Shown: in pieces, positions 1 through 5,750 of the stretch
Layout of the letters: each line of letters starts with the position of its first letter
Numbering within the stretch: position 1 is the first letter of the stretch
Translations under genes and position numbers: made by a program
NCBI GenBank assembly: GCA_021156245.1
Contig: JAJNBO010000118.1
Span: 1 to 7,324 of the forward strand
Length of the DNA stretch: 7,324 bases
Direction of reading: 5' to 3'
From: Ramlibacter sp.
GTDB taxonomy: Bacteria; Pseudomonadota; Gammaproteobacteria; Burkholderiales; Burkholderiaceae_C
The notes under the pieces: model-generated
Databases searched by the model: none
What the model saw: the letters and a program-made list of their open reading frames with translations, nothing else
What the model was told of the DNA's origin: nothing

Positions 1-160
1 ACAGCTTGCTGGTGAGCAAGCCGTCCGATTCGATGGTCAGGCGGGTGTAGTCGGGCGCTGGCCACAGGCGCACGGCGACCACGGTGGCGCCGCGCACGAT
101 CTGGTGCGCGCCCACGAGCAGCACCAGGCTGCCCGCCTGCAGGAGCCCGCGCCGCTTCAC
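1..160 (-). CDS. amiC: N-acetylmuramoyl-L-alanine amidase, N-terminal fragment (AmiC/AmiB type)
   Basis: Only the first 53 codons are present; the gene continues past the left edge. The translation begins MKRRGLLQAG, followed by a hydrophobic stretch (about residues 11-20) and then VAVRLWPAPDYTRLTIESD (about 28-46). This last stretch matches the start of the AMIN domain of periplasmic cell-division amidases, which target the enzyme to the septum. The catalytic Amidase_3 domain would lie outside the window. The paired arginines R3-R4 before a hydrophobic run are compatible with Tat export, which E. coli AmiA and AmiC use, but the motif is not perfect. The start is GTG at 160-158. Its GTGA overlaps the TGA stop of tsaE by 4 bp, so translation is probably coupled. 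The tsaE-amidase pair is a conserved proteobacterial arrangement (yjeE-amiB in E. coli). The family is clear; whether to call it amiC or amiB is less certain. Confidence 0.82.
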   Translation of the reverse strand, partial: MKRRGLLQAGSLVLLVGAHQIVRGATVVAVRLWPAPDYTRLTIESDGLLTSKL

Positions 161-600
161 GAGAGCAGCTCCGAGCCAACCGGCGTGTTGGCTTGCAGGC
201 GCACGTTGCGGCGATCGTCGCCGTCCCCCATGGCGATGTGGATGTCCAGGTCGGCAGGCGGCAGCAGCCCGGCGGCCTTCTCGGGCCATTCGGCAATCTT
301 CAGTCCGGGGCCTGCGAAGATGTCGCGAAAGCCCGCGTCTTCCCATTCCTTGGGATCTTCGAAGCGGTAGAAGTCGAAGTGCCAGGCGTCCATGCCGTCC
401 AGCTCGTACGGCTCCACCACCGCATACGTCGGGCTCTTGATGCGGCCCTGCACGCCCAGCGCGCGCAACAGGTGGCGCACCAGCGTGGTCTTGCCGGCGC
501 CCAGGTCGCCGTGCAGGGCGATGAAGGCGTCGTGGATGGCAGGGTGCGCCGCCAGCCGGGCCGCGAACGCGCGGGTGCCGTCCTCACCCTCCCATACCAG
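157..600 (-). CDS. tsaE: tRNA threonylcarbamoyladenosine biosynthesis ATPase TsaE
   Basis: TsaE is the cytoplasmic P-loop ATPase that works with TsaD and TsaB to form N6-threonylcarbamoyladenosine (t6A) at position 37 of tRNAs reading ANN codons. Counting from position 600, the Walker A loop GDLGAGKTT is residues 31-39, the switch-like segment KSPTYAVVEPY is 55-65, HFDFYRF (Walker B region) is 74-80, and the family signature KIAEWPEK is 101-108. The stop is at 159-157, overlapping the amidase start. The start is uncertain: there is no in-frame ATG, GTG or TTG between a TTG at 714 and the Walker A loop. I placed the start at CTG 600 because it gives 147 residues, close to the usual length (about 150), and it opens the recognisable LVWEGE segment. 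An ATT at 624 is another candidate, and TTG 714 would give 185 residues and overlap queG by 84 bp. The function is secure; the start is not. Confidence 0.9.
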   Translation of the reverse strand: MVWEGEDGTRAFAARLAAHPAIHDAFIALHGDLGAGKTTLVRHLLRALGVQGRIKSPTYAVVEPYELDGMDAWHFDFYRFEDPKEWEDAGFRDIFAGPGLKIAEWPEKAAGLLPPADLDIHIAMGDGDDRRNVRLQANTPVGSELLS

Positions 601-618
601 GGGAGAAGAGGGCGTTCC

Positions 619-624
619 TACAAT
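619..624 (+). promoter_or_regulatory. possible -10 element of queG
   Basis: TACAAT matches the sigma70 -10 consensus at five of six positions and ends 6 bp before the GTG proposed as the queG start. No convincing -35 hexamer is visible 16-18 bp upstream. If functional, transcription would begin at or within a base or two of the GTG, giving a leaderless mRNA. This is a weak prediction from one hexamer. Confidence 0.25.
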
Positions 625-630
625 GGGCGC

Positions 631-1710
631 GTGGCGTTCAACGGCAGTCAGAGCGAAGGTCCTTTGTTGGTTGGCCAGGTCCGCACCTGGGCCCGCGAGC
701 TGGGATTTTCCCAAATCGGCGTCGCCGGCGTGGATCTTTCGAGCGCCGAACCGGGTTTGCTCGCATGGCTTGGTAACGGCTTTCACGGTTCCATGGCCTA
801 CATGGCGTCGCACGGCGTGCGACGCGCCCGCCCCGCGGAACTGGTGCCGGGCACCGCCAGCGTGATTACCGCACGCATGGATTACCTGTCCGCCACACCC
901 GAAGGATGGCAGTCGATCGAGTTCCAACGCTTGCAGCGCCCTGAAGAAGGCATCGTTTCCCTCTACGCGCGAGGGCGGGACTATCACAAGGTGCTGCGTT
1001 CGCGCCTGCAAAAGCTGGCCGACCGCATCGCCGAAGCCGTGGGCCCTTTCGGCCATCGCGTCTTTACAGATTCGGCGCCGGTGCTGGAGGTGGAGCTCGC
1101 CGCGCGCAGCGGCCAGGGGTGGCGGGGACGCCACACCCTCGTGCTCAACCGCGAAGGCGGCTCCATGTTTTTCCTGGGTGAGATCTACGTGGACATCGCG
1201 TTGCCGCCCACCGAGGCGGTGGGAGACCACTGCGGCACCTGCAGCGCGTGCCTGGATGTCTGCCCGACGGGCGCGATCGTCGCGCCGTATCGGCTGGATG
1301 CACGCCGCTGCATTTCTTACCTGACGATCGAGCACCACGGGTCCATCCCCATCGAACTGCGTCCGCTCATGGGCAACCGCATCTACGGTTGCGACGACTG
1401 CCAGCTCGTTTGCCCCTGGAACAAGTTCGCCCAGCCGGCGCTGGTGCCGGACTTCGCCCCGCGGGACGCGTTGTTCGGCCAGCCGCTGGTGACGCTGTTC
1501 GCGTGGAGCGAAGAGGACTTCCTGCGCAACACCGAGGGCAGCCCGATCCGCCGCATCGGGCATGCGCGTTGGTTGCGGAATATCGCGGTGGCGATGGGGA
1601 ATGCGTTGGCGAAGCGGGAGGATGCGGATATTCGGGCGGCCTTGCAGGCGCGCCTGGACCACCCGAATGCCGTCGTACGTGAGCACGTGCAGTGGGCATT
1701 GGCCTCCTGA
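631..1710 (+). CDS. queG: Epoxyqueuosine reductase QueG
   Basis: QueG reduces epoxyqueuosine to queuosine at the wobble position (34) of tRNAs with GUN anticodons, using cobalamin and two [4Fe-4S] clusters in the cytoplasm. Counted from GTG 631 the product has 359 residues, a normal length. The N-terminal part (about 15-190) is the cobalamin-binding reductase-like domain. It contains DSAPVLE with D147, the likely counterpart of the catalytic aspartate. The ferredoxin-like cluster ligands are C201-x2-C204-x2-C207-x3-C211-P, followed by C227 and C254-x2-C257-x3-C261-P. The C-terminal part (about 308-359, ARWLRNIAVAMGNAL onward) is the HEAT-like tail. No Shine-Dalgarno sequence stands at a good distance from GTG 631; in-frame TTG codons at 664 and 667 are alternatives. 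The usual GLGWxGKHT segment reads GQGWRGRHT here. The gene diverges from tsaE, another tRNA modification gene, and converges on the AEC permease gene. Confidence 0.95.
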   Translation: MAFNGSQSEGPLLVGQVRTWARELGFSQIGVAGVDLSSAEPGLLAWLGNGFHGSMAYMASHGVRRARPAELVPGTASVITARMDYLSATPEGWQSIEFQRLQRPEEGIVSLYARGRDYHKVLRSRLQKLADRIAEAVGPFGHRVFTDSAPVLEVELAARSGQGWRGRHTLVLNREGGSMFFLGEIYVDIALPPTEAVGDHCGTCSACLDVCPTGAIVAPYRLDARRCISYLTIEHHGSIPIELRPLMGNRIYGCDDCQLVCPWNKFAQPALVPDFAPRDALFGQPLVTLFAWSEEDFLRNTEGSPIRRIGHARWLRNIAVAMGNALAKREDADIRAALQARLDHPNAVVREHVQWALAS

Positions 1711-1723
1711 GAGCGCTTCGCGC

Positions 1724-1813
1724 ATCGCTGGGGTTCCTGGCGTCACCCCAGCCTACGAAGAGCGCGAGGTAGCCCGTAGGCTGGTGGTGAGTGCGAAGCC
1801 GAACCCCAGCGAT
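1724..1813. repeat. Nested inverted repeat (REP/BIME-like) between convergent genes
   Basis: The element fills nearly all of the 107-bp gap between the queG stop (1710) and the end of the AEC permease gene (1818). Its outer arms are a perfect 12-bp inverted repeat, ATCGCTGGGGTT at 1724-1735 and AACCCCAGCGAT at 1802-1813. Its inner arms are a perfect 9-bp inverted repeat, CAGCCTACG at 1749-1757 and CGTAGGCTG at 1775-1783. The left half also folds on itself (CTGGGGT 1728-1734 with ACCCCAG 1745-1751). It therefore reads as two diverged, oppositely oriented copies of a roughly 35-bp unit around a short spacer at 1758-1774. This is the arrangement of dispersed bacterial intergenic repeats. Its position suggests it could also act as a bidirectional terminator or as a 3'-end mRNA stabiliser, but there is no U-tract. 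Confidence 0.8.
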
Positions 1814-1817
1814 CCGG

Positions 1818-2729
1818 CTACCGCAACACCCCCAACGCAAACGGCAGGCTGAGCACGCCCAGCACCGTCGACAGCGTCACCAGCCCCGCGACATACGCGC
1901 CGTTGTAGCCCATTCGGGATGCCAGCACGAAGCAGCTCGACGCCGTGGGCATGGCCGAGAAGGCGAGCAGCACCGTCGTCTGCGCCGCATCCAGCCGCAG
2001 CGCCCACGCCAGGCCGGCCGCCACCAGCGGCATCAGCAGGTGGCGGATCGTCAGCAAGCCCGTCGTCAGGGCCTTCTGCTGCGCGAGGTGGCCGAACTGC
2101 ATGCCGGCCCCCGCCGCCATCAGGCCGAGGGGGATCGATGCATTGCCCACGCGGCTGACGCTGGGCGCCAGCCAATCGGGGATCTGGAAGCCCGAGAAAT
2201 TGGCGACCAGGCCGAGGGCTGTGGCAATGATCAACGGGTTGCGTGCCAGCGCGCGGACAAAACCCGTGCGCGAATGGCGCGCCATCGGCCACACGGCCCC
2301 CACGTTGAACAGCGGCACGCACACGCCGATCAGCACCGCGATCAGCAGCAAGCCCTGTGCGCCCAGCAGCCGCTCGGACAGCGCCAGGGCGACGTAGGAG
2401 TTGAAGCGGAAGGCCACCTGCGCCGCACCCGCATGTTCGCGCGGCGCGATGTGTTGCCTCAGCCCCGGCAGCCACGGCAGCGCGTACGCCATGGCGATGC
2501 CGCTCACGCCGAGCAGCAGGCCGGCGGCCACCAGGCTGGAGGCGGCGCCCAGGTCCAGCGGGCTGCGCACGATCGACTGGAACAGCAGCACCGGGAAGAG
2601 GAAGAAGTACACCAGGCTCTCCACCTGCTCCCAAACGGTGCGTCCCAGCGCGGTGTAGCGACAGACGAGGTAACCACAAAGGATCAACCCGAAGTCGGGC
2701 AGGAGCAGCTGGACAAAATTCACGCGCAA
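1818..2729 (-). CDS. AEC-family (auxin efflux carrier-like) permease
   Basis: The product is a very hydrophobic inner-membrane protein of 303 residues (301 from the second candidate start) with about ten likely membrane segments, for example VSGIAMAYALPWLPGL near residue 75 and LIAVLIGVCVPLFNVGAVW near 128. The pattern LLLPDFGLILCGYLVCRY at the N-terminus, FRFNSYVALAL in the middle and SAMPTASSCFVLASRMGYN near the C-terminus fits the Mem_trans/AEC carrier family. Characterised bacterial members move small organic acids such as malonate or malate; the substrate here cannot be read from sequence. The end is TAG at 1820-1818, only 5 bp from the inverted repeat. TTG 2729 opens the longest frame, but GTG 2723-2721 (giving VNFVQLLLPD) is at least as likely. 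No Shine-Dalgarno sequence precedes either; a TATCCT hexamer lies 7 bp before the GTG. The gene is divergent from the first Bug gene across about 82 bp. Confidence 0.88.
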   Translation of the reverse strand: MRVNFVQLLLPDFGLILCGYLVCRYTALGRTVWEQVESLVYFFLFPVLLFQSIVRSPLDLGAASSLVAAGLLLGVSGIAMAYALPWLPGLRQHIAPREHAGAAQVAFRFNSYVALALSERLLGAQGLLLIAVLIGVCVPLFNVGAVWPMARHSRTGFVRALARNPLIIATALGLVANFSGFQIPDWLAPSVSRVGNASIPLGLMAAGAGMQFGHLAQQKALTTGLLTIRHLLMPLVAAGLAWALRLDAAQTTVLLAFSAMPTASSCFVLASRMGYNGAYVAGLVTLSTVLGVLSLPFALGVLR

Positions 2730-2811
2730 GAGGATAGCCCACGCCCCGGGTCGCCCTGCCGTTCTGCACTAGGATGCTGGGTTTGCGTTTTCCATCGTTG
2801 AAGGAGTTTCC
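2730..2811. promoter_or_regulatory. Divergent intergenic region between the AEC permease and bug1
   Basis: This gap must contain the 5' signals of two divergent genes. On the plus strand AAGGAG at 2801-2806 is a strong ribosome-binding site 5 nt before the bug1 ATG. A weak -10-like TAGGAT lies at 2770-2775, without a good -35. On the minus strand TATCCT (2736-2731) is a weak -10-like hexamer just before the permease start. I see no clear operator palindrome. Shared control of the two transport genes is possible but not shown by the sequence. Confidence 0.4.
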
Positions 2812-3783
2812 ATGAAGAGACGTGTCTGGATCGCCGCCGCCACGGGCGCGCTGGCTGCCGTGGCTGCCCCCGCGTTCGCGCAGGGCTATCCGACCAAGGT
2901 GGTGAAGCTGCAGGTGCCGTTCGCGCCCGGCGGCACCACGGACATCATCGCCCGCGTCATCTCGGAGCCCCTGGGCAAGAACCTGGGCCAGAGCGTGATC
3001 GTGGAGAACAAGGCCGGCGGCGGCGGCGTGGTCGGCGCCAGCGAAACCATGCGCTCCGCGCCGGACGGCTACACGCTGGGCGTGGCGACGGTGTCCACCA
3101 CCGCGGCCAACCCCGCGATCAACCCCAAGATCCCGTACAACCCCGTCACCGACTTCACCCCCATCATCAACATCGCGGCCACGCCCAACATCATCGCGGT
3201 GCACCCCAGCTTCCCCGCCAAGGACTACAAGGGCTTTGTGGCGGAGCTGAAGAAGAACCCGGGCAAGTACTCCTACTCCTCCTCCGGCACCGGCGGCATC
3301 GGCCACCTGCAGATGGAGCTGTTCAAGACGATGTCCGGCACCTTCGTGACGCACATCCCGTACCGCGGCGCCGGCCCGGCGCTGAACGACACCGTCGCCG
3401 GCCAGGTGCCGATGATCTTCGACAACCTGCCGTCCGCGCTGCCCTTCATCAAGGACGGCCGCCTGGTTCCCATCGTCGTCGCCGCGCCGCAGCGCCTGAA
3501 GGAACTGCCGAACGTCCCGACGTTCAAGGAAGTGGGCCTGGAGCCGGTGAACCGCATGGCGTACTACGGCATCCTGGGCCCCAAGGGCCTGCCGAAGGAA
3601 GTGGTCGACAAGGTGCATGCCGCCACGGCCAAGTCGCTGCAGGACCCGGCGGTGCGCAAGCGGATCGAGGACACCGGCTCCATCATCATCGGCAACACGC
3701 CCGACCAGTTCGCCGAGCAGATCAAGGCGGAGTACGGCGTGTACAAGAAGGTCGTGGAGTCGGCGAAGCTGAAGCTGGACTGA
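2812..3783 (+). CDS. Bug/TctC-family periplasmic solute-binding protein 1
   Basis: This is a 323-residue extracytoplasmic binding protein of the tripartite tricarboxylate transporter family, which usually captures small carboxylates in the periplasm. The signal peptide is residues 1-23, with a probable cut after AFA before QGYPTK. Family landmarks follow: [13 protein letters not shown] (36-48, with D44 in the ligand loop), VENKAGGGG (64-72), SAPDGYTL (82-89), the second ligand loop [13 protein letters not shown] (about 158-170), and [11 protein letters not shown] (181-191). The C-terminal lobe contains [12 protein letters not shown] and [11 protein letters not shown], both typical. The start is clear: ATG 2812 has AAGGAG 5 nt upstream. 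No TctA or TctB membrane subunit gene is in the window, so the protein is an orphan here; such binding proteins commonly stand apart from the transporter genes in Burkholderiales. A repeat element follows 6 bp after the stop and separates it from xerD. The ligand cannot be predicted. Confidence 0.95.
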   Translation: MKRRVWIAAATGALAAVAAPAFAQGYPTKVVKLQVPFAPGGTTDIIARVISEPLGKNLGQSVIVENKAGGGGVVGASETMRSAPDGYTLGVATVSTTAANPAINPKIPYNPVTDFTPIINIAATPNIIAVHPSFPAKDYKGFVAELKKNPGKYSYSSSGTGGIGHLQMELFKTMSGTFVTHIPYRGAGPALNDTVAGQVPMIFDNLPSALPFIKDGRLVPIVVAAPQRLKELPNVPTFKEVGLEPVNRMAYYGILGPKGLPKEVVDKVHAATAKSLQDPAVRKRIEDTGSIIIGNTPDQFAEQIKAEYGVYKKVVESAKLKLD

Positions 3784-3789
3784 TGTCCT

Positions 3790-3864
3790 GTCATTCCCGC
3801 GCAGGCGGGAATCCAGGGCTCCCGATTCCTGCAAGCCCTGGATCCCCGACTTCTCGGGGATGAC
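3790..3864. repeat. dRS3/REP-like double-hairpin repeat
   Basis: Two 31-bp arms, 3790-3820 and 3834-3864, are inverted copies matching at 26 of 31 positions around a 13-nt spacer. Each arm carries its own perfect hairpin with an 8-bp stem and 4-nt loop: ATTCCCGC-GCAG-GCGGGAAT at 3793-3812 and ATCCCCGA-CTTC-TCGGGGAT at 3842-3861. The left one fits exactly the ATTCCC-N8-GGGAAT pattern of the dRS3 repeat known from Neisseria and common in other betaproteobacteria. The outer sequence (GTCAT at one end, ATGAC at the other, with CCAGGGCT/AGCCCTGG inside) matches the larger dispersed units that usually surround it. The element fills the bug1-xerD gap and runs 5 bp into the longest xerD frame. It could attenuate or terminate readthrough from bug1. 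Confidence 0.88.
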
Positions 3865-4756
3865 AAAATCCGGCATGACCGCAGCCATCGACACCTTCAT
3901 CGATGCCCTCTGGCTCGAAGAGGGGTTGTCGCGCAACACGCTCGCGGCGTACCGGCGGGACCTGGCGATGTACGCCAGGTGGCTGGAAGGGCGGGGGCTG
4001 CAGCTTCCCGCCACTTCCGAGGCCGATCTCCACGGCTACTTCGCCGCGCGGCACGCCGGCACCAAGCCGACCACGTCGAACCGCCGGCTCACCGTCTTCA
4101 AGCGTTATTTCCGCTGGGCGCTGCGCGAGCGGCTGATCGACGCCGATCCCACGCTGCGCCTGCAGTCGGCCAAGCAGCCGCTGCGCGTCCCCAAGACCCT
4201 GAGCGAAGCGCAAGTCGAAGCGTTGCTCGACGCGCCGGACGTCGGCACGCCGCTCGGATTGCGTGACCGCACGATGCTGGAGCTGATGTACGCCAGCGGG
4301 CTGCGCGTGAGCGAACTCGTGGGCCTGAAGACTTTTGCCGTCGGCATGAACGAAGGCGTCCTCCGAGTCATGGGCAAGGGCAGCAAGGAGAGGCTGGTGC
4401 CTTTCGGTCAGGTGGCCCGCGACTGGATCGTGCGCTACCTCGCGGAGTCGCGCGCGGCCATCCTGGGCGGCCAGCAGACCGAGGACCTGTTCGTCACCTC
4501 GCGCGGGCAGGGCATGACCCGGGCCATGTTCTGGGTGATCGTCAAGAAGCACGCCCATGCGGCCGGCATCACGGCACCGCTCTCGCCGCATACCTTGCGT
4601 CACGCTTTCGCCACGCACCTGCTCAATCATGGCGCGGACTTGCGGGCCGTGCAGATGCTGCTCGGGCACGCCGACATTTCGACCACTACCATCTACACGC
4701 ACGTCGCGCGCGAGCGCCTGAAGGTGCTGCACTCGCAGCACCACCCGCGCGGCTAG
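3860..4756 (+). CDS. xerD: Site-specific tyrosine recombinase XerD
   Basis: XerD acts with XerC and FtsK at the dif site to resolve chromosome dimers before division. From ATG 3860 the product has 298 residues, the same length as E. coli XerD. The N-terminal SAM-like core-binding domain spans about residues 8-95 (IDTFIDALWLEEGLSRNTL onward) and the catalytic domain about 110-290. All six active-site residues are present, at numbers that agree within one with E. coli: R149 (SGLRVSEL), K173 (MGKGSKERLVPFG), H244 and R247 (PHTLRHAFATHLL), H270 (LLGHADIS) and nucleophile Y279 (TIYTHV). The protein ends in HHPRG, usual for betaproteobacterial XerD. Start choice is open: ATG 3860 lies inside the upstream repeat hairpin, and in-frame ATG 3875 (293 residues, MTAAIDTF) is a plausible alternative; neither has a strong Shine-Dalgarno sequence. 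bug2 begins 23 nt after the stop. XerC lacks this degree of match in sequence and length as I recall it, but the XerC/XerD split would be confirmed by a tree. Confidence 0.94.
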   Translation: MTKSGMTAAIDTFIDALWLEEGLSRNTLAAYRRDLAMYARWLEGRGLQLPATSEADLHGYFAARHAGTKPTTSNRRLTVFKRYFRWALRERLIDADPTLRLQSAKQPLRVPKTLSEAQVEALLDAPDVGTPLGLRDRTMLELMYASGLRVSELVGLKTFAVGMNEGVLRVMGKGSKERLVPFGQVARDWIVRYLAESRAAILGGQQTEDLFVTSRGQGMTRAMFWVIVKKHAHAAGITAPLSPHTLRHAFATHLLNHGADLRAVQMLLGHADISTTTIYTHVARERLKVLHSQHHPRG

Positions 4757-4779
4757 TTTCACTCCCGGAAGAAAACACC

Positions 4780-5739
4780 ATGAAGAAGATCCTGACCACG
4801 TTCGCGCTGTGCGCGGCCGCCACCCTGGCGACTGCGCAGGGTTATCCCACCAAGCCGATCAAGTTGATCGTCGGCTACCCGCCGGGCGGCGGCATCGACT
4901 TCGCCGCGCGCACCATCCAGCAGCCGCTCCAGGAAGCGCTCAAGCAGCAGATCATCATCGAGTACAAGCCGGGCGCAGGCGGCATGCTGGCCGCCGGCGA
5001 GCTGGCGCGTGCGGCGCCGGACGGCTACACGCTGCTCCTGGCCAACACGGGCCCGTTCGCCATCGCGCCGTACCTGCAAGCCAAACTGCCTTACGACCCC
5101 GTCAAGCAGTTCACGTACATCGGCCAGATCAGCGCCGGCAGCTACATCGCCGTCACGCGCCCCGACCATCCCGCGAAGGACCTGCGCGAATTCGTCACCT
5201 GGGCCAAGGCGAACGCCGGCAAGGTGAACTTCGCCTCCGGCGGCAATGGCACGTCCACGCACCTGAACGGCGAGCTGATGAACCAGGCCACCGGCCTGGA
5301 CATGACGCACGTGCCGTACAAGGGCAGCGCCCCGGCGGTGCAGGACCTGATCGGCGGCCAGACGCAGATCCTCATCGACGCCGGCACGGTGCTGCTGCCG
5401 CAGGTGAAGGGCGGCAAGCTGAAGGCCCTGGCGGTCACCGGCCCGAAGCGGGACCCGCAACTGCCCGACGTGCCGACCGTGCGCGAGCTCGGCTTCGCTC
5501 CGATGGAAGCTGTCGGTTTCCAGGGTCTCGTCGGCCCGGCCGGCATGCCGAAGGAAGTGGTCGACAAGCTGTCCACCGAGCTGGCCAAGGTGCTGGCCAA
5601 CCCTGAATTGAAGGCCAAGTTCGCCACTGCGGGCGCCGACGTGCACTCGCAGGGCCCGGCGGAATTCGCCGGCTTCGCGAAGGCCGAAAACGAAAAGTGG
5701 TCGCGGCTGATTCGCGAGCGCAAGCTGCAACTGGATTGA
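4780..5739 (+). CDS. Bug/TctC-family periplasmic solute-binding protein 2
   Basis: This is a second TTT-family binding protein, 319 residues long. The signal peptide is residues 1-19 (cut after ATA before QGYPTK). The landmarks are GYPPGGGIDFAAR (32-44, ligand-loop D40), EYKPGAGG (61-68), AAPDGYTLLLA (about 78-88), the second ligand loop FASGGNGTSTHLN (about 150-162) and HVPYKGSAPAV (about 173-183). The C-terminal lobe has LPDVPTVRELGF and GMPKEVVDKLS. Residue 62 is tyrosine where the family usually has asparagine (VENRPGAGG-type motif; bug1 and bug3 both have EN), so its pocket or lobe packing may differ. ATG 4780 has GGAAG at 4767-4771, 8 nt upstream. It starts 23 nt after xerD and ends 11 nt before bug3, so the three are probably co-transcribed. 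No membrane subunits of the transporter are present. The ligand is unknown; a small carboxylate is the family expectation. Confidence 0.95.
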   Translation: MKKILTTFALCAAATLATAQGYPTKPIKLIVGYPPGGGIDFAARTIQQPLQEALKQQIIIEYKPGAGGMLAAGELARAAPDGYTLLLANTGPFAIAPYLQAKLPYDPVKQFTYIGQISAGSYIAVTRPDHPAKDLREFVTWAKANAGKVNFASGGNGTSTHLNGELMNQATGLDMTHVPYKGSAPAVQDLIGGQTQILIDAGTVLLPQVKGGKLKALAVTGPKRDPQLPDVPTVRELGFAPMEAVGFQGLVGPAGMPKEVVDKLSTELAKVLANPELKAKFATAGADVHSQGPAEFAGFAKAENEKWSRLIRERKLQLD

Positions 5740-5750
5740 CCGGAGTTCCC

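Noticed and set aside
601..1746. Minus-strand open frame that would extend TsaE N-terminally by up to about 380 residues
   Set aside because: It is antisense to queG, whose product is unmistakable. The extension shows no recognisable domain and follows from the codon bias of high-GC DNA. Only the portion up to about 600 matches TsaE.
1791..2801. Plus-strand open frame antisense to the AEC permease
   Set aside because: The translation is rich in Q, R and H with no hydrophobic or domain pattern, while the minus strand encodes a coherent membrane protein.
1753..4014. Very long minus-strand open frame (about 750 residues)
   Set aside because: It crosses the AEC gene in the wrong frame, the whole bug1 gene antisense and the start of xerD. 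Its translation is low-complexity R/A/G/H-rich, typical of a shadow frame.
3784..4779. A mobile integron or integrative element centred on the tyrosine recombinase
   Set aside because: The recombinase has the length, active-site numbering and C-terminus of housekeeping XerD. I saw no attachment repeats, cassette genes or transposase nearby.
4780..4840. Lipoprotein modification of Bug protein 2 at C11
   Set aside because: The residues before C11 are F-A-L, which do not fit a lipobox, and a normal signal peptidase I site (ATA before QG) follows at residue 19.
5697..5750. Upstream extension of bug3 into the end of bug2
   Set aside because: The extra 18 residues would precede a good signal peptide and overlap bug2; ATG 5751 has its own GGAG site.
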